A stretch of DNA of 64,000 nucleotides from Nocardioides kongjuensis (GCF_013409625.1 NZ_JACCBF010000001.1:186001-250000); one strand, 5' to 3'; numbered from the stretch's first letter, positions 33,407 to 42,803 are shown. A program made the numbers and translations. Notes: generated by a model from the letters alone, not told the origin.

Positions 33407-33899
33407 AGAAGCGGTACGCGTCGAAGTGGGAGCAGGCGATGCGGTGGCCCTCGACGACCTCGTCGGTGCCGGCGGTGCCGAGGCGCAGCGGCCAGTCGGC
33501 GTGGCGGGTCTCGTCCTCGGAGAGGCGGTAGACCATGGCCCACTCGTGCAGGCCGAAGCAGCCGAAGTGCGGGGCGCGGCCGGCGGTGGCGGCGAGCAGC
33601 TCGTGGATCGACGCGACGAGGGGGCGCTGCGAGGCGAGGTACGCCGACGTCACCGCCACGCCGCCGTCGGCAGCCGCGTAGCCCTTGAGCCCCTCGAGCT
33701 CCGAGCCCGGTGTCACCACGACCCCGAACCCGGGGTGCCAACGGCGCAGCTGGGCCGGGCGGTACGAGTAGTAGGTGAACAGGAAGTCGAACACCGGGTG
33801 CTTCACGGCTGCCCCGCGGCGGGCGAGGTGCGGGCCGACGTAGCGGTCGATGCGCGCGGCGTGCTCCGCGGCTCGCTGACGCCATTCCTCCGCATTCAC
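33045..33899 (-). CDS. Conserved actinobacterial protein (often labelled 3-methyladenine DNA glycosylase)
   Basis: This 284-residue protein matches an actinobacterial family recognised by AEEW near the start, DFLFTYYSYRPAQLRRWHPG and HFGCFGLHEWAMVY. Databases often label it 3-methyladenine DNA glycosylase, but I see no HhH-GPD or AAG motif, so that name is not supported. The many conserved His, Asp and Glu residues suggest a metal enzyme. GTG 33899 is chosen because TACGCT on the minus strand (33913-33908) places transcription start at it. TTG 33908 is the alternative. Function unknown. Confidence 0.82.
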   Translation of the reverse strand: MNAEEWRQRAAEHAARIDRYVGPHLARRGAAVKHPVFDFLFTYYSYRPAQLRRWHPGFGVVVTPGSELEGLKGYAAADGGVAVTSAYLASQRPLVASIHELLAATAGRAPHFGCFGLHEWAMVYRLSEDETRHADWPLRLGTAGTDEVVEGHRIACSHFDAYRFFTPPARPLNTLGPGRDDRPAFEQPGCLHAGMDLYKHAFRLSPLVSSDLVADCFELAWDIRTLDMRAAPYDLADLGFEPVRIETAEGKAAYVEAQRGFAERGAPLRARLVEECERLLEAAN

Positions 33900-33907
33900 G
33901 ACGAGCA

Positions 33908-33925
33908 AGCGTAGGTCGATAGGCT
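33908..33925. promoter_or_regulatory. Back-to-back -10 elements of two leaderless genes
   Basis: TACGCT on the minus strand (33913-33908) and TAGGCT on the plus strand (33920-33925) are six bases apart. Each lies six to eight bases before a GTG start (33899 minus, 33932 plus). The two promoters overlap and should compete for RNA polymerase. Confidence 0.6.
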
Positions 33926-33931
33926 CACCGG

Positions 33932-34744
33932 GTGCGCATCGTCAGATTCACGACAGGCGAGGAGCCGTCGTACGGCGTCCTGACCGGCGACCTCGACGAG
34001 TACGGCCAGCCCGGCGACGACGCGGCGATCGTCGGTCTCGTCGGCGACCCGCTGTACCAGGGGATCAAGCTGCTCGAGAAGGAGTACCGGCTCGAGGACG
34101 TGCGCCTGCTGGCGCCGGTGCTGCCGCGCAGCAAGGTCGTCGGGATCGGCCGCAACTACGCGGCCCACGCGGCCGAGCTCGGCAACGACGTGCCCGACGA
34201 GCCGCTCATGTTCCTCAAGCCGAACACCAGCGTGGTCGGGCCGGGCGACACGATCCTCTACCCGCGTCAGACCCAGGACCTGCACTACGAGGGCGAGCTC
34301 GCCGTCGTGATCGGCCGCATCTGCCGTGACGTCCCGGCCGAGCAGGCCACCGACGTCATCCACGGCTACACGATCGCCAACGACGTCACCGCGCGCGACC
34401 TGCAGCGCTCCGACGGCCAGTTCACGCGCGCCAAGGGCTTCGACACGTTCTGCCCGCTGGGGCCGTGGATCGAGACCGACCTCGACCCGCACGACTTCAA
34501 CGAGGGCCGTCGGGTCCAGACGTTCCTCAACGGGGACGTGGTCCAGGACGGCACGACGGCCGACATGGTCTTCGACGTGCCGGCGCTGGTCGCGCACGTC
34601 TCCAGCGTGATGACGCTGCTGCCCGGCGACGTCATCCTCACCGGCACCCCCGAGGGTGTCGGCCCCATGCAGGTCGGCGACGAGGTGGAGATCTCGATCG
34701 AAGGCCTCGGAACCCTCACGAACAAGGTGGAAGCACGATCATGA
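33932..34744 (+). CDS. Fumarylacetoacetate hydrolase-family protein
   Basis: This 270-residue FAH-fold enzyme cleaves or decarboxylates beta-keto acids using a divalent metal. It has [26 protein letters not shown], metal ligands in [12 protein letters not shown] and NDVTARDLQ, and the C-terminal TGTPEGVGP loop. In actinobacteria this type usually stands just before gltX, as here, and its substrate is not settled (oxaloacetate decarboxylase or acylpyruvase activity is common). It is leaderless from TAGGCT at 33920, and its stop overlaps gltX as ATGA. Confidence 0.92.
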   Translation: MRIVRFTTGEEPSYGVLTGDLDEYGQPGDDAAIVGLVGDPLYQGIKLLEKEYRLEDVRLLAPVLPRSKVVGIGRNYAAHAAELGNDVPDEPLMFLKPNTSVVGPGDTILYPRQTQDLHYEGELAVVIGRICRDVPAEQATDVIHGYTIANDVTARDLQRSDGQFTRAKGFDTFCPLGPWIETDLDPHDFNEGRRVQTFLNGDVVQDGTTADMVFDVPALVAHVSSVMTLLPGDVILTGTPEGVGPMQVGDEVEISIEGLGTLTNKVEARS

Positions 34745-36216
34745 GCAGCCCCAACGGTCCGGTCCGCGTCCGGATGGCACCCTCCCCGACCGGGAGTCCC
34801 CACGTCGGCATGATCCGCACCGCCCTGTTCAACTGGGCCTTCGCGCGCCACCACGGCGGCACCTTCGTCTTCCGCATCGAGGACACCGACAAGGAGCGCA
34901 GCACCGACGAGTCGCTGAACGCGATCCTCGACCTGATGCGGTGGCTGGGCCTCGACTGGGACGAGGGCCCGGGCGTGGGCGGCCCGTTCGCGCCGTACAA
35001 GCAGAGCGAGCGCAGCGACCTGTACGTCGACGCGCTGGCGCGGCTCAAGGACAGCAGCTTCACCTACGACTGCTACTGCACCAACGAGGAGGCGGCCGCG
35101 CGCCGCAAGGCCGCCGGCTCCAAGGTGCAGGGGTACGACGGCTTCTGCCGCGAGCTGACCCAGGAGCAGGTGGAGGCGTTCGTGGCCGAGGGCCGCAAGC
35201 CGGTCGTCCGGTTCCGGATGCCTGACGGTTCGATCACCTGGAACGACCTGGTCCGTGGCGAGGTCACCTTCGAGACCGAGTTCGTCCCCGACTTCGCGCT
35301 GTGCCGCGCCAACGGCGACCCGCTCTACACGCTGGTCAACCCCGTCGACGACGCGCTGATGGAGATCACCCACGTGCTGCGCGGCGAGGACCTGCTCTCG
35401 TCGACGCCGCGCCAGATCGCCCTCTACGAGGCGCTCAAGGAGGTCGGCATCGCCAAGGCGACGCCGGAGTTCGGGCACCTGCCCTACGTCATGGGCGAGG
35501 GCAACAAGAAGCTCTCCAAGCGCGACCCCGAGGCGCACGCGCTGGCCTACCGCGACCAGGGCTACCTGCCCGAGGGCCTGCTCAACTACCTCGCCCTGCT
35601 GGGTTGGGCGATCGCGGCCGACCGCGACATCTTCAGCCTCGAGGAGATGGTCGAGGCCTTCGACATCACCGACGTCGTCGCCAACCCGGCGCGCTTCGAC
35701 CTGAAGAAGTGCGACGCCATCAACACCGCCCACATGCGGCTGCTGTCGATCGAGGAGATCACCCACCGGGTGCTGCCGTTCCTCAAGCGCGACGGCGTCG
35801 TGAGCGACCCGGTCACCGATGCCGACGCGCAGCTGCTCGAGCTCGCGATGCCGCTCGTCGGCGAGCGGATCAACAAGCTCTCCGAGGCCAGCAGCATGCT
35901 CGGCTTCCTGTTCGTCTCCGAGGACGACTTCGAGGTCGACCCCGAGGACGCGGCCAAGCAGATCGGCGAGGCGGGCCTCCCGGTCCTGCAGGCGTCGTAC
36001 GACGCCCTCGTGGCGCTGCCGACCTGGTCGACCGACGCCATCCAGACCGCCCTGCAGGGCGCCCTCGTCGACGGGCTCGGCCTCAAGCCGCGCAACGCGT
36101 TCGGCCCGGTCCGCGTCGCCGTCACCGGCCGCCGGATCTCGCCGCCGCTCTTCGAGTCGATGGAGCTCCTCGGCCGCGACCGCAGCCTCGGGCGGTTGCA
36201 GCGTGCCCTCGGCTGA
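34741..36216 (+). CDS. gltX: Glutamyl-tRNA synthetase
   Basis: GltX charges tRNA-Glu, and in organisms with GatCAB also tRNA-Gln, with glutamate. The 491-residue protein shows the class I HIGH-like motif [10 protein letters not shown], the Glu-binding FRIEDTD and the KMSKS-like motif KLSKRD. The ATG overlaps the FAH gene as ATGA, so they are translationally coupled. tRNA-Gln and tRNA-Glu genes lie just downstream. The gene also overlaps the CPBP protease gene by 14 bases. Confidence 0.96.
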   Translation: MSSPNGPVRVRMAPSPTGSPHVGMIRTALFNWAFARHHGGTFVFRIEDTDKERSTDESLNAILDLMRWLGLDWDEGPGVGGPFAPYKQSERSDLYVDALARLKDSSFTYDCYCTNEEAAARRKAAGSKVQGYDGFCRELTQEQVEAFVAEGRKPVVRFRMPDGSITWNDLVRGEVTFETEFVPDFALCRANGDPLYTLVNPVDDALMEITHVLRGEDLLSSTPRQIALYEALKEVGIAKATPEFGHLPYVMGEGNKKLSKRDPEAHALAYRDQGYLPEGLLNYLALLGWAIAADRDIFSLEEMVEAFDITDVVANPARFDLKKCDAINTAHMRLLSIEEITHRVLPFLKRDGVVSDPVTDADAQLLELAMPLVGERINKLSEASSMLGFLFVSEDDFEVDPEDAAKQIGEAGLPVLQASYDALVALPTWSTDAIQTALQGALVDGLGLKPRNAFGPVRVAVTGRRISPPLFESMELLGRDRSLGRLQRALG

Positions 36217-37183
36217 CCCAGCCGGACTGAGGCACGACGAGCTCCAGCGGCGCGGGCCGGCGGGCGCCTGGCGTCCGCTGGCCGGCATCCCGCTGCTGCT
36301 GGTGATCTTCTTCGCCGGCCAGCTCGTGCTGAGCCTGGTGGTCACCCTCGTGCTCGTCGCGGGCGGCGACTCGTCCACGGAGGCCGTCGACAAGCTCTCG
36401 GGCGAGGTGACCACGCCGTCCTTCCTGGCGCTGGTCAACCTGGGCTGGGCGGCCGCGATCCCCGCGGTGTGGGTGGTCGCCCGGCTGCTCCACGGGCAGA
36501 CACCGGGCTGGGTCACCTCCGTGACCGGCGCCTTTCGCTGGCGCTGGTTCGCGGTGTGCCTCGGCCTCGCCGTGGTCGCCCTCGGTCTCACGCTGGTCGC
36601 CTCCGCGGTGCTGCCCGACCAGGGCACGGGATCGCTCGACGCGAGCGGCACCGTCAACCCGTGGACGACGACCGTGCGCGACTTCCTGCTCGTGATCGTG
36701 CTGCTGACGCCCCTGCAGGCAGCGGGGGAGGAGTACGTCTTCCGCGGCTACCTCGCGCAGGCCTTCGGCGGGCTCGCCGCCCGCGCCGGGTCACGTGGCG
36801 CAGCGGCGGTCTCGGTCGTCGTCCCGGCGCTGCTGTTCGCGCTGGCTCACGGCCTGGGCCAGGACGTGCCGACCTTCTTCGACCGGTTCGCGTTCGGTCT
36901 GGTCGCGGGCGCCCTCGTGGTCCTCACCGGCGGCCTCGAGGCCGGCATCGCGATGCACGTCCTCAACAACTTCCTCGCCTTCGGCCTGGCCCTCGCGTTC
37001 GGCGACATGACCGATGCGCTGAACCCCACGGGAGGAAGCTGGTGGTCGATCCCGGTGACCCTCGTCCAGTCGGTCGGCTACCTGCTCCTCGCGGTCTGGG
37101 CGGCCCGCCGGACGGGCGTCCAGAACCGCACCAGGACCCCGGACGGTGGGGCCATTTTGGTCGCCGAGCGACCCGACGGGTAA
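36203..37183 (+). CDS. CPBP-family intramembrane metalloprotease
   Basis: This 326-residue protein has about eight hydrophobic helices and the CPBP (CAAX-like protease) motifs: EEYVFRGYL with the catalytic Glu-Glu and Arg, FALAHGLGQ and HVLNNF. Family members cleave prenylated or membrane-bound peptides, and in bacteria the substrates are mostly unknown. The GTG at 36203 lies inside the gltX end, a 14-base overlap, so the genes are coupled. An earlier start is excluded by gltX. Confidence 0.85.
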   Translation: MPSADPAGLRHDELQRRGPAGAWRPLAGIPLLLVIFFAGQLVLSLVVTLVLVAGGDSSTEAVDKLSGEVTTPSFLALVNLGWAAAIPAVWVVARLLHGQTPGWVTSVTGAFRWRWFAVCLGLAVVALGLTLVASAVLPDQGTGSLDASGTVNPWTTTVRDFLLVIVLLTPLQAAGEEYVFRGYLAQAFGGLAARAGSRGAAAVSVVVPALLFALAHGLGQDVPTFFDRFAFGLVAGALVVLTGGLEAGIAMHVLNNFLAFGLALAFGDMTDALNPTGGSWWSIPVTLVQSVGYLLLAVWAARRTGVQNRTRTPDGGAILVAERPDG

Positions 37184-37227
37184 GGTAGGTTCTCGGTTCG
37201 CCGGCCTCGGCCGGAGACCGAAACCAT

Positions 37228-37299
37228 TGGGATATGGTGTAATTGGCAACACAGCTGATTCTGGTTCAGTCGTTCTAGGTTCGAGTCCTAGTATCCCAG
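37228..37299 (+). tRNA. tRNA-Gln (CTG)
   Basis: The 72-base gene folds as a cloverleaf. The acceptor arms TGGGATA (37228-37234) and TATCCCA (37292-37298) pair, with G37299 as discriminator. The anticodon loop TTCTGGT carries CTG. The T arm has GGTTCGAGTCC. CCA is not encoded. It lies between gltX and tRNA-Glu. Confidence 0.95.
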
Positions 37300-37403
37300 C
37301 GAAGCTCTCGCGAGAGACAGGTCACTCCGTCAGGATTTGGCCGGTCAGGCAGGAAATCGCTAGAGTTCACGACGTTGTCACGGAGAGATCCGGAACAACG
37401 AAT

Positions 37404-37476
37404 GCCCCCGTTGTGTAGCGGCCTAGCACGCCTGCCTCTCACGTAGGTAGCGCCGGTTCGAATCCGGTCGGGGGTA
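37404..37476 (+). tRNA. tRNA-Glu (CTC)
   Basis: The 73-base gene folds as a cloverleaf. Acceptor arms GCCCCCG (37404-37410) and CGGGGGT (37469-37475) pair with a G-U at the end; A37476 is the discriminator. The anticodon loop CTCTCAC carries CTC. The T loop is GGTTCGAATCC. CCA is not encoded. Confidence 0.95.
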
Positions 37477-37482
37477 CAGCTT

Positions 37483-37520
37483 CGGGCCCGGTCCTTCTGG
37501 ACCGGGCCCGACTGGTTTTT
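37483..37520 (+). terminator. Intrinsic terminator after the tRNA genes
   Basis: Arms 37483-37494 and 37499-37510 are perfectly complementary (12 base pairs, loop TTCT) with five T residues at 37516-37520. Confidence 0.93.
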
Positions 37521-37735
37521 CCGACCACCGCGCGGGCCCGGCGCGTTCCTCATGTTGTTGCATTGCTTCAACTTGCAGGTCCCGGTCCATTGACCGTGGA
37601 TTCGGCCAGCCACGAGGTTGTGCTCTGGCCGCCCGGCACCCACCTCTCGCCGAGCCGGCCATCCACCCGGCTCGCCACTCCCCGGACCTTCGAGGCGCGA
37701 GCGAGCCCGACTCTCAAGAGGAGTGTTGGTTCGAA
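37521..37735. other. Intergenic region before the M4 protease gene
   Basis: There is no gene here. A TTGACC at about 37588 could be a -35, but no good -10 follows at the right distance. GAGGAG at about 37720 is the only ribosome-site candidate for the protease, somewhat far from its GTG. Confidence 0.35.
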
Positions 37736-40114
37736 GTGAAGCGCAACCTGATGGGTGGCCTGGTCGCCACCCTCGTCACGGCCTCGGCACTTGCCGTGGC
37801 GCCCCTCGCCCCACCGTCCGCCCACGCCGATCCCGGTTCGGTGGTGAAGGCGAAGCCGCGCGACGACGCGCACCAGAAGGCCCGCCGCTCCGCCAAGGCG
37901 CTGATCGCGAGCCAGGCTCCGCAGCTGCGCACGAGCGACGACGAGCAGTTCGCGGCCGCGCCCGTCGTCAGCGGCGGCGCGGGCCTGCAGTACGCGTCCT
38001 ACACCCGGACGTATGACGGGCTGCCGGTCCGCGGCGGTGACTTCGTCGTCGTCACCGACCGTGACGGCAAGATCCTCGACACCAGCGTGGCGCAGAAGAA
38101 GGTGATCGGCCGGCTGTCGGTGACCCCGACGCGGACGGCGGGCGCCGCGACCGCGACGGCGAAGGGGACGCTGCGCGACGCGGAGCTGCGGGGCACGCCC
38201 GAGCTCGTCGTCCACGCGCTCGCCGCACCAAGGCTCGCGTGGAAGGTGACGGTCAGCGGCCTCACCGCCGACGGCGACCGCTCGGTCCGTGACGTCTACG
38301 TGGACGCGAAGCAGGGCTCCGTCATCGAGTCCGACGAGCTGGTCCACTTCGCGACGGGCACGGGCAACGGCCACCACAACGGCCCGGGACTGGCGATCGA
38401 GACCACCCAGGCGTCCGCGTCGTCGTACACGCTGGCCGACCCCGGCAACCCCGGCGTCGACTGCCGCATCGACAACAACACCACCAACAGCGTCCCGGTC
38501 GTCTCCGGGCCGGACAACAGCTGGGGTGACGGCTCCGGCACCAGCACGGAGACCGGCTGCGTCGACACCCTGTACGCGCTCCAGGTCCAGGACCGGATGC
38601 TCAGCCAGTGGCTGGGCCGCGACGGGTTCAACGGCAACGGCGGCGGCTGGCAGGCGCGCGTCGGCAAGGACGAGGTCAATGCGTTCTACTGCCCGCCGGG
38701 CCTCAGCGAGCCGGGCTACTGCACCGGCACCGAGTGGGTCCGGATCGGCCACAACCAGGCCGGCACCGAGTGGCTGACCAACCTCGACGTCGTCGGCCAC
38801 GAGTACGGCCACGGCGTCGACCAGAACACCCCGGGCGGCCACTCCAACGGCAACACCGGTGAGTTCGTCGGTGACGTCTTCGGCGCGCTGACCGAGCACT
38901 ACGCCAACGAGTCCAGCACGTACGACGAGCCGGACTACCTCGTGGGCGAGGAGGTCAACCTCGTGGGCGACGGCGAGATCCGCAACATGTACAACCCGTC
39001 GGCCAAGGGCGACCCGAACTGCTACTCCAGCTCGATCCCGAACGCCGAGGTGCACTCGGCGGCCGGTCCCGGCAACCACTGGTTCTACCTGCTCGCCGAG
39101 GGCACCAACCCGGCCGGGGGCCCGACCAGCACCACGTGCAACAACGGCGGGACGCTCACCGGGATCGGGATCCAGAAGGCCGGCAAGATCTTCTACAACG
39201 CGATGCTCATGAAGACCACGAGCTCGAGCTACCTCAAGTACCGCACCTGGACGCTGAGCGCTGCGAAGAACCTGTTCCCGGGCTCCTGCGCCGAGTTCAA
39301 CGCCGTCAAGGCCGCGTGGAACGCGGTCTCCGTCCCGGCCCAGACCGCCGACCCGACCTGCACCACGGCCGGCAACACGGTCACCGTCACCAACCCGGGC
39401 AACCGCACCGGCACCGTCGGCACGGCCACCTCGCTGCAGCTGACCGGGTCGTCCTCGGGGGCCGGTCAGACGATCACCTGGTCGGCCACCGGCCTGCCCG
39501 CCGGCCTGACGATCAATGCCAGCACCGGCCTCGTGTCCGGTACGCCGACCGCCGCCGCCACGTCGAACGTGACGGTCACCGCGAAGGACACCACCGGCGC
39601 CACCGGGTCCACCAGCTTCACGTGGACGATCAGCACGAGCGGTGGCGGCCCGACGGGCAACCTGCTCCAGAACCCCGGCTTCGAGTCCGGGGCCGTCAGC
39701 TGGACCGGCACGAGCGGACCGATCACCAACAACACCGGCCGTGCGGCGCGGACCGGCAGCTGGAAGCTGTGGCTCGGCGGCAACGGCAGCACGTCGACCG
39801 AGAACGAGAGCCAGACGGTCACGATCCCCGCGACGGCCACGACGGCGTCGCTGAGCTTCTGGGTGGCGATCGACAGCGCGGAGACGACCACGTCGACGGC
39901 GTACGACACCGCGAAGGTGCAGGTCGTCAACGGTGCGACGACGAGCACGCTCGCGACGTACTCCAACCTGAACAAGTCGAGCGGGTACGTGCAGAAGACG
40001 TTCGACCTCGCCGCCTACAAGGGGAAGACGATCACGCTGAAGTTCCTGATGAACGAGGACTCGTCCCTGCAGACGAGCTTCGTCATCGACGACACCGCGA
40101 TCAACGTCGGCTGA
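37736..40114 (+). CDS. Secreted M4-family (thermolysin-like) zinc metallopeptidase
   Basis: This 792-residue secreted protease has a signal peptide (1 to about 31), an FTP/PepSY-like propeptide (to about 210) and an M4 catalytic domain. The zinc and catalytic residues are His355-Glu356-x-x-His359 in VGHEYGHG, Glu376 in GEFVGDVFG and the later His in EVHSAAG. Two extra modules follow: an Ig-like putative sugar-binding domain (about 560-640, with LPAGLTINASTGLVSGTP) and a C-terminal beta-sandwich (about 645-792, with NPGFESGAVSWTG). It would digest extracellular protein. The GTG start has GAGGAG about twelve bases upstream. Confidence 0.93.
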   Translation: MKRNLMGGLVATLVTASALAVAPLAPPSAHADPGSVVKAKPRDDAHQKARRSAKALIASQAPQLRTSDDEQFAAAPVVSGGAGLQYASYTRTYDGLPVRGGDFVVVTDRDGKILDTSVAQKKVIGRLSVTPTRTAGAATATAKGTLRDAELRGTPELVVHALAAPRLAWKVTVSGLTADGDRSVRDVYVDAKQGSVIESDELVHFATGTGNGHHNGPGLAIETTQASASSYTLADPGNPGVDCRIDNNTTNSVPVVSGPDNSWGDGSGTSTETGCVDTLYALQVQDRMLSQWLGRDGFNGNGGGWQARVGKDEVNAFYCPPGLSEPGYCTGTEWVRIGHNQAGTEWLTNLDVVGHEYGHGVDQNTPGGHSNGNTGEFVGDVFGALTEHYANESSTYDEPDYLVGEEVNLVGDGEIRNMYNPSAKGDPNCYSSSIPNAEVHSAAGPGNHWFYLLAEGTNPAGGPTSTTCNNGGTLTGIGIQKAGKIFYNAMLMKTTSSSYLKYRTWTLSAAKNLFPGSCAEFNAVKAAWNAVSVPAQTADPTCTTAGNTVTVTNPGNRTGTVGTATSLQLTGSSSGAGQTITWSATGLPAGLTINASTGLVSGTPTAAATSNVTVTAKDTTGATGSTSFTWTISTSGGGPTGNLLQNPGFESGAVSWTGTSGPITNNTGRAARTGSWKLWLGGNGSTSTENESQTVTIPATATTASLSFWVAIDSAETTTSTAYDTAKVQVVNGATTSTLATYSNLNKSSGYVQKTFDLAAYKGKTITLKFLMNEDSSLQTSFVIDDTAINVG

Positions 40115-40138
40115 GCTCAGCGACGAAGCGGCGGGCGG

Positions 40139-40618
40139 TCACCGGTCTCCGGTGGCCGCCCGTCCGTCCTTGGCGGCCGTGCTCCTCGCAGTGGCCGTCT
40201 TCTTGGCGGCCCGCGTCTTCGGCGGCGTCGGCTCGGTGCCGACGATCGCGAACACCGGCGCGGTGACCTTCTCCAGCGCGGCAACCGCGTCGGCGTGCCG
40301 CTCGGCGAGCTTGGCGACGACGCCGGCGAGCTCGGCCTGGGCCTCGGCCAGCGTGTGCACGGTGTCGGCGAGCTCGCGCTGGCGCACGATGAAGTCCTGC
40401 AACGGCTGCGCGGTCGAGCTCGCCAGGCTGGTGACGGCACCGGCCATCCCGGCCACGGCGCCGGCGAGGTCGCCGACCTGCCGGGCGAGCTCGTCGGGCT
40501 GCGTGACACCGGTGACGGCGGTGTCGCGCACGCCCCTGAGGACGTCGGTGGTGAGCTTCAGGGCGATCTGCTGGGACTTGATCAGCAGGTCGAGGGGATT
40601 GATCGGAGCGTCCGCCAT
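40139..40618 (-). CDS. Phasin-like / poly(3-hydroxyalkanoate) granule-associated type protein
   Basis: I cannot name this 159-residue protein with certainty. It is an all-helical, Ala-rich protein with an amphipathic heptad-like core (about 10-115) and a short Lys/Ala tail (RAAKKTATARSTAAKDGRAA) like the HU tail. The pattern, length and tail are those of phasin-like granule proteins, which coat PHA granules and bind DNA through such tails. It converges on the protease gene with a 24-base gap, and the next gene starts 92 bases upstream on the other strand. Alternative: a coiled-coil nucleoid protein. Confidence 0.65.
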   Translation of the reverse strand: MADAPINPLDLLIKSQQIALKLTTDVLRGVRDTAVTGVTQPDELARQVGDLAGAVAGMAGAVTSLASSTAQPLQDFIVRQRELADTVHTLAEAQAELAGVVAKLAERHADAVAALEKVTAPVFAIVGTEPTPPKTRAAKKTATARSTAAKDGRAATGDR

Positions 40619-40710
40619 GGGAGCAGCGTGGCAGAACCGGCCCCCTTGCGGTCACCGTCATGTCCGATTTCCGCGAGAGACTGTCGGTGGCGGGCGGCAG
40701 GATGGACGAC

Positions 40711-42195
40711 ATGGAGAGCACAGTGACCACGCCGGAGCAGCTCGACTTCGAGCGCTGCTACACGGCCGTGCAGTCGCGTGACCGTCGCTTCGACGGCGTC
40801 TTCTACACCGCGGTGCGCTCGACGGGCATCTACTGCCGGCCGTCCTGCCCGGCCCGCACGCCCGCCTCCCGCAACGTCTCCTTCCACCGCACCGCGGCGG
40901 CCGCCCAGGCCGCCGGCTACCGCGCCTGCAAGCGCTGCCTGCCCGACGCGACGCCCGGCAGCCCGGACTGGGACGTCGCGGCGACCGTCGCCGGACGGGC
41001 GATGCGTCTGATCGCCGACGGCGTCGTCGACCGGGAAGGCGTCGAAGGGCTCGCCGCCCGCCTCGGGTACACCTCCCGACACCTCTCGCGGCTGCTGACC
41101 GCCGAGCTCGGCGCGGGTCCCCTCGCGCTCGCGCGAACCCAGCGCGCCCAGACCGCCCGTGCGCTCGTCGAGAGCACGACGCTCAGCCTCGCCGACGTGG
41201 CGTTCGCAGCGGGCTTCTCGAGCGTGCGGCAGTTCAACGACACCATGCTCGAGGTCTACGACGCGACGCCGAGCCACCTGCGCGGCCGCAGGTCGCCCAC
41301 GGCGAGCCAGGTCCCCGGAGCCATCGACCTGCGGATCGCCGTTCGTACGCCGTTCCGGGGCTCCGCGCTGCTCCGCTTCCTCGCCGACCGCGCCGTCCCC
41401 GGCGTCGAGGTCGCCGAGGTCGCGGCCGACGGCAGCGGCTGCTACTCCCGCACGCTCGCCCTGCCCCACGGGCCGGGCGTCGCCCGGGTCGAGCTCGCCG
41501 ACCTCGACGGCGTCGGGTCGTCGTACCTGCCGCTGCGCCTGGTCGTCGAGGACCTCCGTGACACCACCGCCGCGCTCGCCCGGATGCGCGCGCTGCTCGA
41601 CGCCGATGCCGATCCCGTGGCGGTGGACGCCCACCTGGCCACGGATCCGCTGCTGGCACCACTCGTCGCGGCCCGGCCGGGACTGCGCGTGCCGGGACAC
41701 GTCGACGGCGCCGAGGTGGCGGTGCGCGCGGTCCTCGGCCAGCAGGTCACGGTCGTCGCCGCCCGCACCGCCGCTGCCCGGCTCGTCGCCGCCCACGGGC
41801 GTCCCGTCGAGACCGGGGTCCCCGGACTGACGCACCTGTTCCCCGACGCGGCAACCGTCGCGGCCCTGCCGCCCGAGGAGTTCCGGATGCCCCGAGCCCG
41901 CGGGAGGGCGCTCGTCGGGATGTGCGCGGCGATCGCGGCGGGCGAGGTCGTGCTGGACCGCGGCCCCGACCGCGGCGACGTACGCCGCACGCTGCTCGCC
42001 CTGCCCGGCATCGGCCCCTGGACGGCCGACTACATCGCGCTGCGTGCACTCGGGCACCCCGACGTGTGGCTGCCGACCGACGTCGGCGTCCGCAACGCGC
42101 TCGCCCGGCACCCCGACGCCGACATCACCCCGGAGGGCTGGGCGCCCTGGCGCTCCTACGCCCTCCTCCACCTGTGGACCTCGCTGGAAGGATGA
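40711..42195 (+). CDS. AdaA-AraC-AlkA fusion: methylphosphotriester sensor and DNA-3-methyladenine glycosylase
   Basis: This 494-residue protein joins three parts. An Ada N-terminal domain has a Cys4 zinc site (Cys42, Cys46, Cys73, Cys76), where one Cys accepts methyl from DNA phosphotriesters. An AraC helix-turn-helix follows (about 95-190). An AlkA glycosylase has HhH motif LPGIGPWTADYIALRALG and catalytic Asp in LPTDVG. It senses alkylation, activates repair genes and removes alkylated bases. CAGGAT seven bases before ATG 40711 fits a leaderless start. ATG 40702 is possible. It overlaps ogt by ATGA. Confidence 0.93.
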   Translation: MESTVTTPEQLDFERCYTAVQSRDRRFDGVFYTAVRSTGIYCRPSCPARTPASRNVSFHRTAAAAQAAGYRACKRCLPDATPGSPDWDVAATVAGRAMRLIADGVVDREGVEGLAARLGYTSRHLSRLLTAELGAGPLALARTQRAQTARALVESTTLSLADVAFAAGFSSVRQFNDTMLEVYDATPSHLRGRRSPTASQVPGAIDLRIAVRTPFRGSALLRFLADRAVPGVEVAEVAADGSGCYSRTLALPHGPGVARVELADLDGVGSSYLPLRLVVEDLRDTTAALARMRALLDADADPVAVDAHLATDPLLAPLVAARPGLRVPGHVDGAEVAVRAVLGQQVTVVAARTAAARLVAAHGRPVETGVPGLTHLFPDAATVAALPPEEFRMPRARGRALVGMCAAIAAGEVVLDRGPDRGDVRRTLLALPGIGPWTADYIALRALGHPDVWLPTDVGVRNALARHPDADITPEGWAPWRSYALLHLWTSLEG

Positions 42196-42689
42196 GCACT
42201 GCCATGTGGACCGTCATCGAATCGCCCATCGGGCCGCTGCGCCTCGTCGAGCAGGGCGGCGCGATCACCGCGATCGAGTTCTCGCCGTTCCGCGACGGCG
42301 TCCGCCCGCTCGGCGCCGAGGGCGCCGACCACCCCGTCCTGGTCGCCGCTGCGCACCAGCTCGCCGAGTACTTCGCCGGCGACCGCACCGAGTTCGACCT
42401 GCCGCTCGCGCCGGCCGGCAGCGCCTGGCAGCGCTCCGTGTGGGCCCAGCTGCTCGGCATCGGCTACGGACAGACCGCGTCGTACGGCGAGATCGCCGCA
42501 CGCCTCGGCAAGACGAACGCCGCATCCCGCGCCGTCGGCACGGCCAACGGCGCGAACCCGATCCCGATCGTGATCCCGTGCCACCGGGTGATCGGTGCCA
42601 ACGGGACGCTCACCGGCTACGCCGGGGGACTGGAGCGCAAGCAGCTCCTGCTCGACCTGGAGCGGGACGAGGACGCCGCGCTGTTCTGA
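42192..42689 (+). CDS. ogt: Methylated-DNA-[protein]-cysteine S-methyltransferase
   Basis: Ogt removes methyl from O6-methylguanine onto its own cysteine. The 165-residue protein has the active site IPCHRV with Cys130, the Arg-finger region SRAVGTANGANP and the conserved GYAGGLERKQLLL end. The ATG overlaps the AdaA-AlkA stop as ATGA. The two form an alkylation-repair operon probably induced by the methylated AdaA protein. Confidence 0.95.
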   Translation: MSTAMWTVIESPIGPLRLVEQGGAITAIEFSPFRDGVRPLGAEGADHPVLVAAAHQLAEYFAGDRTEFDLPLAPAGSAWQRSVWAQLLGIGYGQTASYGEIAARLGKTNAASRAVGTANGANPIPIVIPCHRVIGANGTLTGYAGGLERKQLLLDLERDEDAALF

Positions 42690-42703
42690 CGGGAGCGGTG
42701 GGT

Positions 42704-42763
42704 CAGTTTCACCGGCCGGCCGGTGAAACTGGTGCTTGGACGAGGAAGCATCCTCGTCCAAGC
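42704..42763. repeat. Pair of perfect GC-rich palindromes between convergent genes
   Basis: Palindrome 1 (42704-42731) has 12-base arms CAGTTTCACCGG/CCGGTGAAACTG around CCGG. Palindrome 2 (42734-42763) has 12-base arms GCTTGGACGAGG/CCTCGTCCAAGC around a six-base loop. A degenerate half-copy (GAGTTTCGTCGTCCAGGC, 42766-42783) follows. It may be a REP-like element or a bidirectional terminator; no T tract is present. Confidence 0.65.
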
Positions 42764-42803
42764 GCGAGTTTCGTCGTCCAGGCCGACACTGCTGGGGCTG
42801 GAG

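Noticed and set aside
33045..33899. 3-methyladenine DNA glycosylase function
   Set aside because: The usual database name is not supported by any HhH-GPD or AAG glycosylase motif; a true AlkA is encoded at 40711.
37300..37403. Third tRNA between tRNA-Gln and tRNA-Glu
   Set aside because: No cloverleaf or T-loop motif is found in this spacer.
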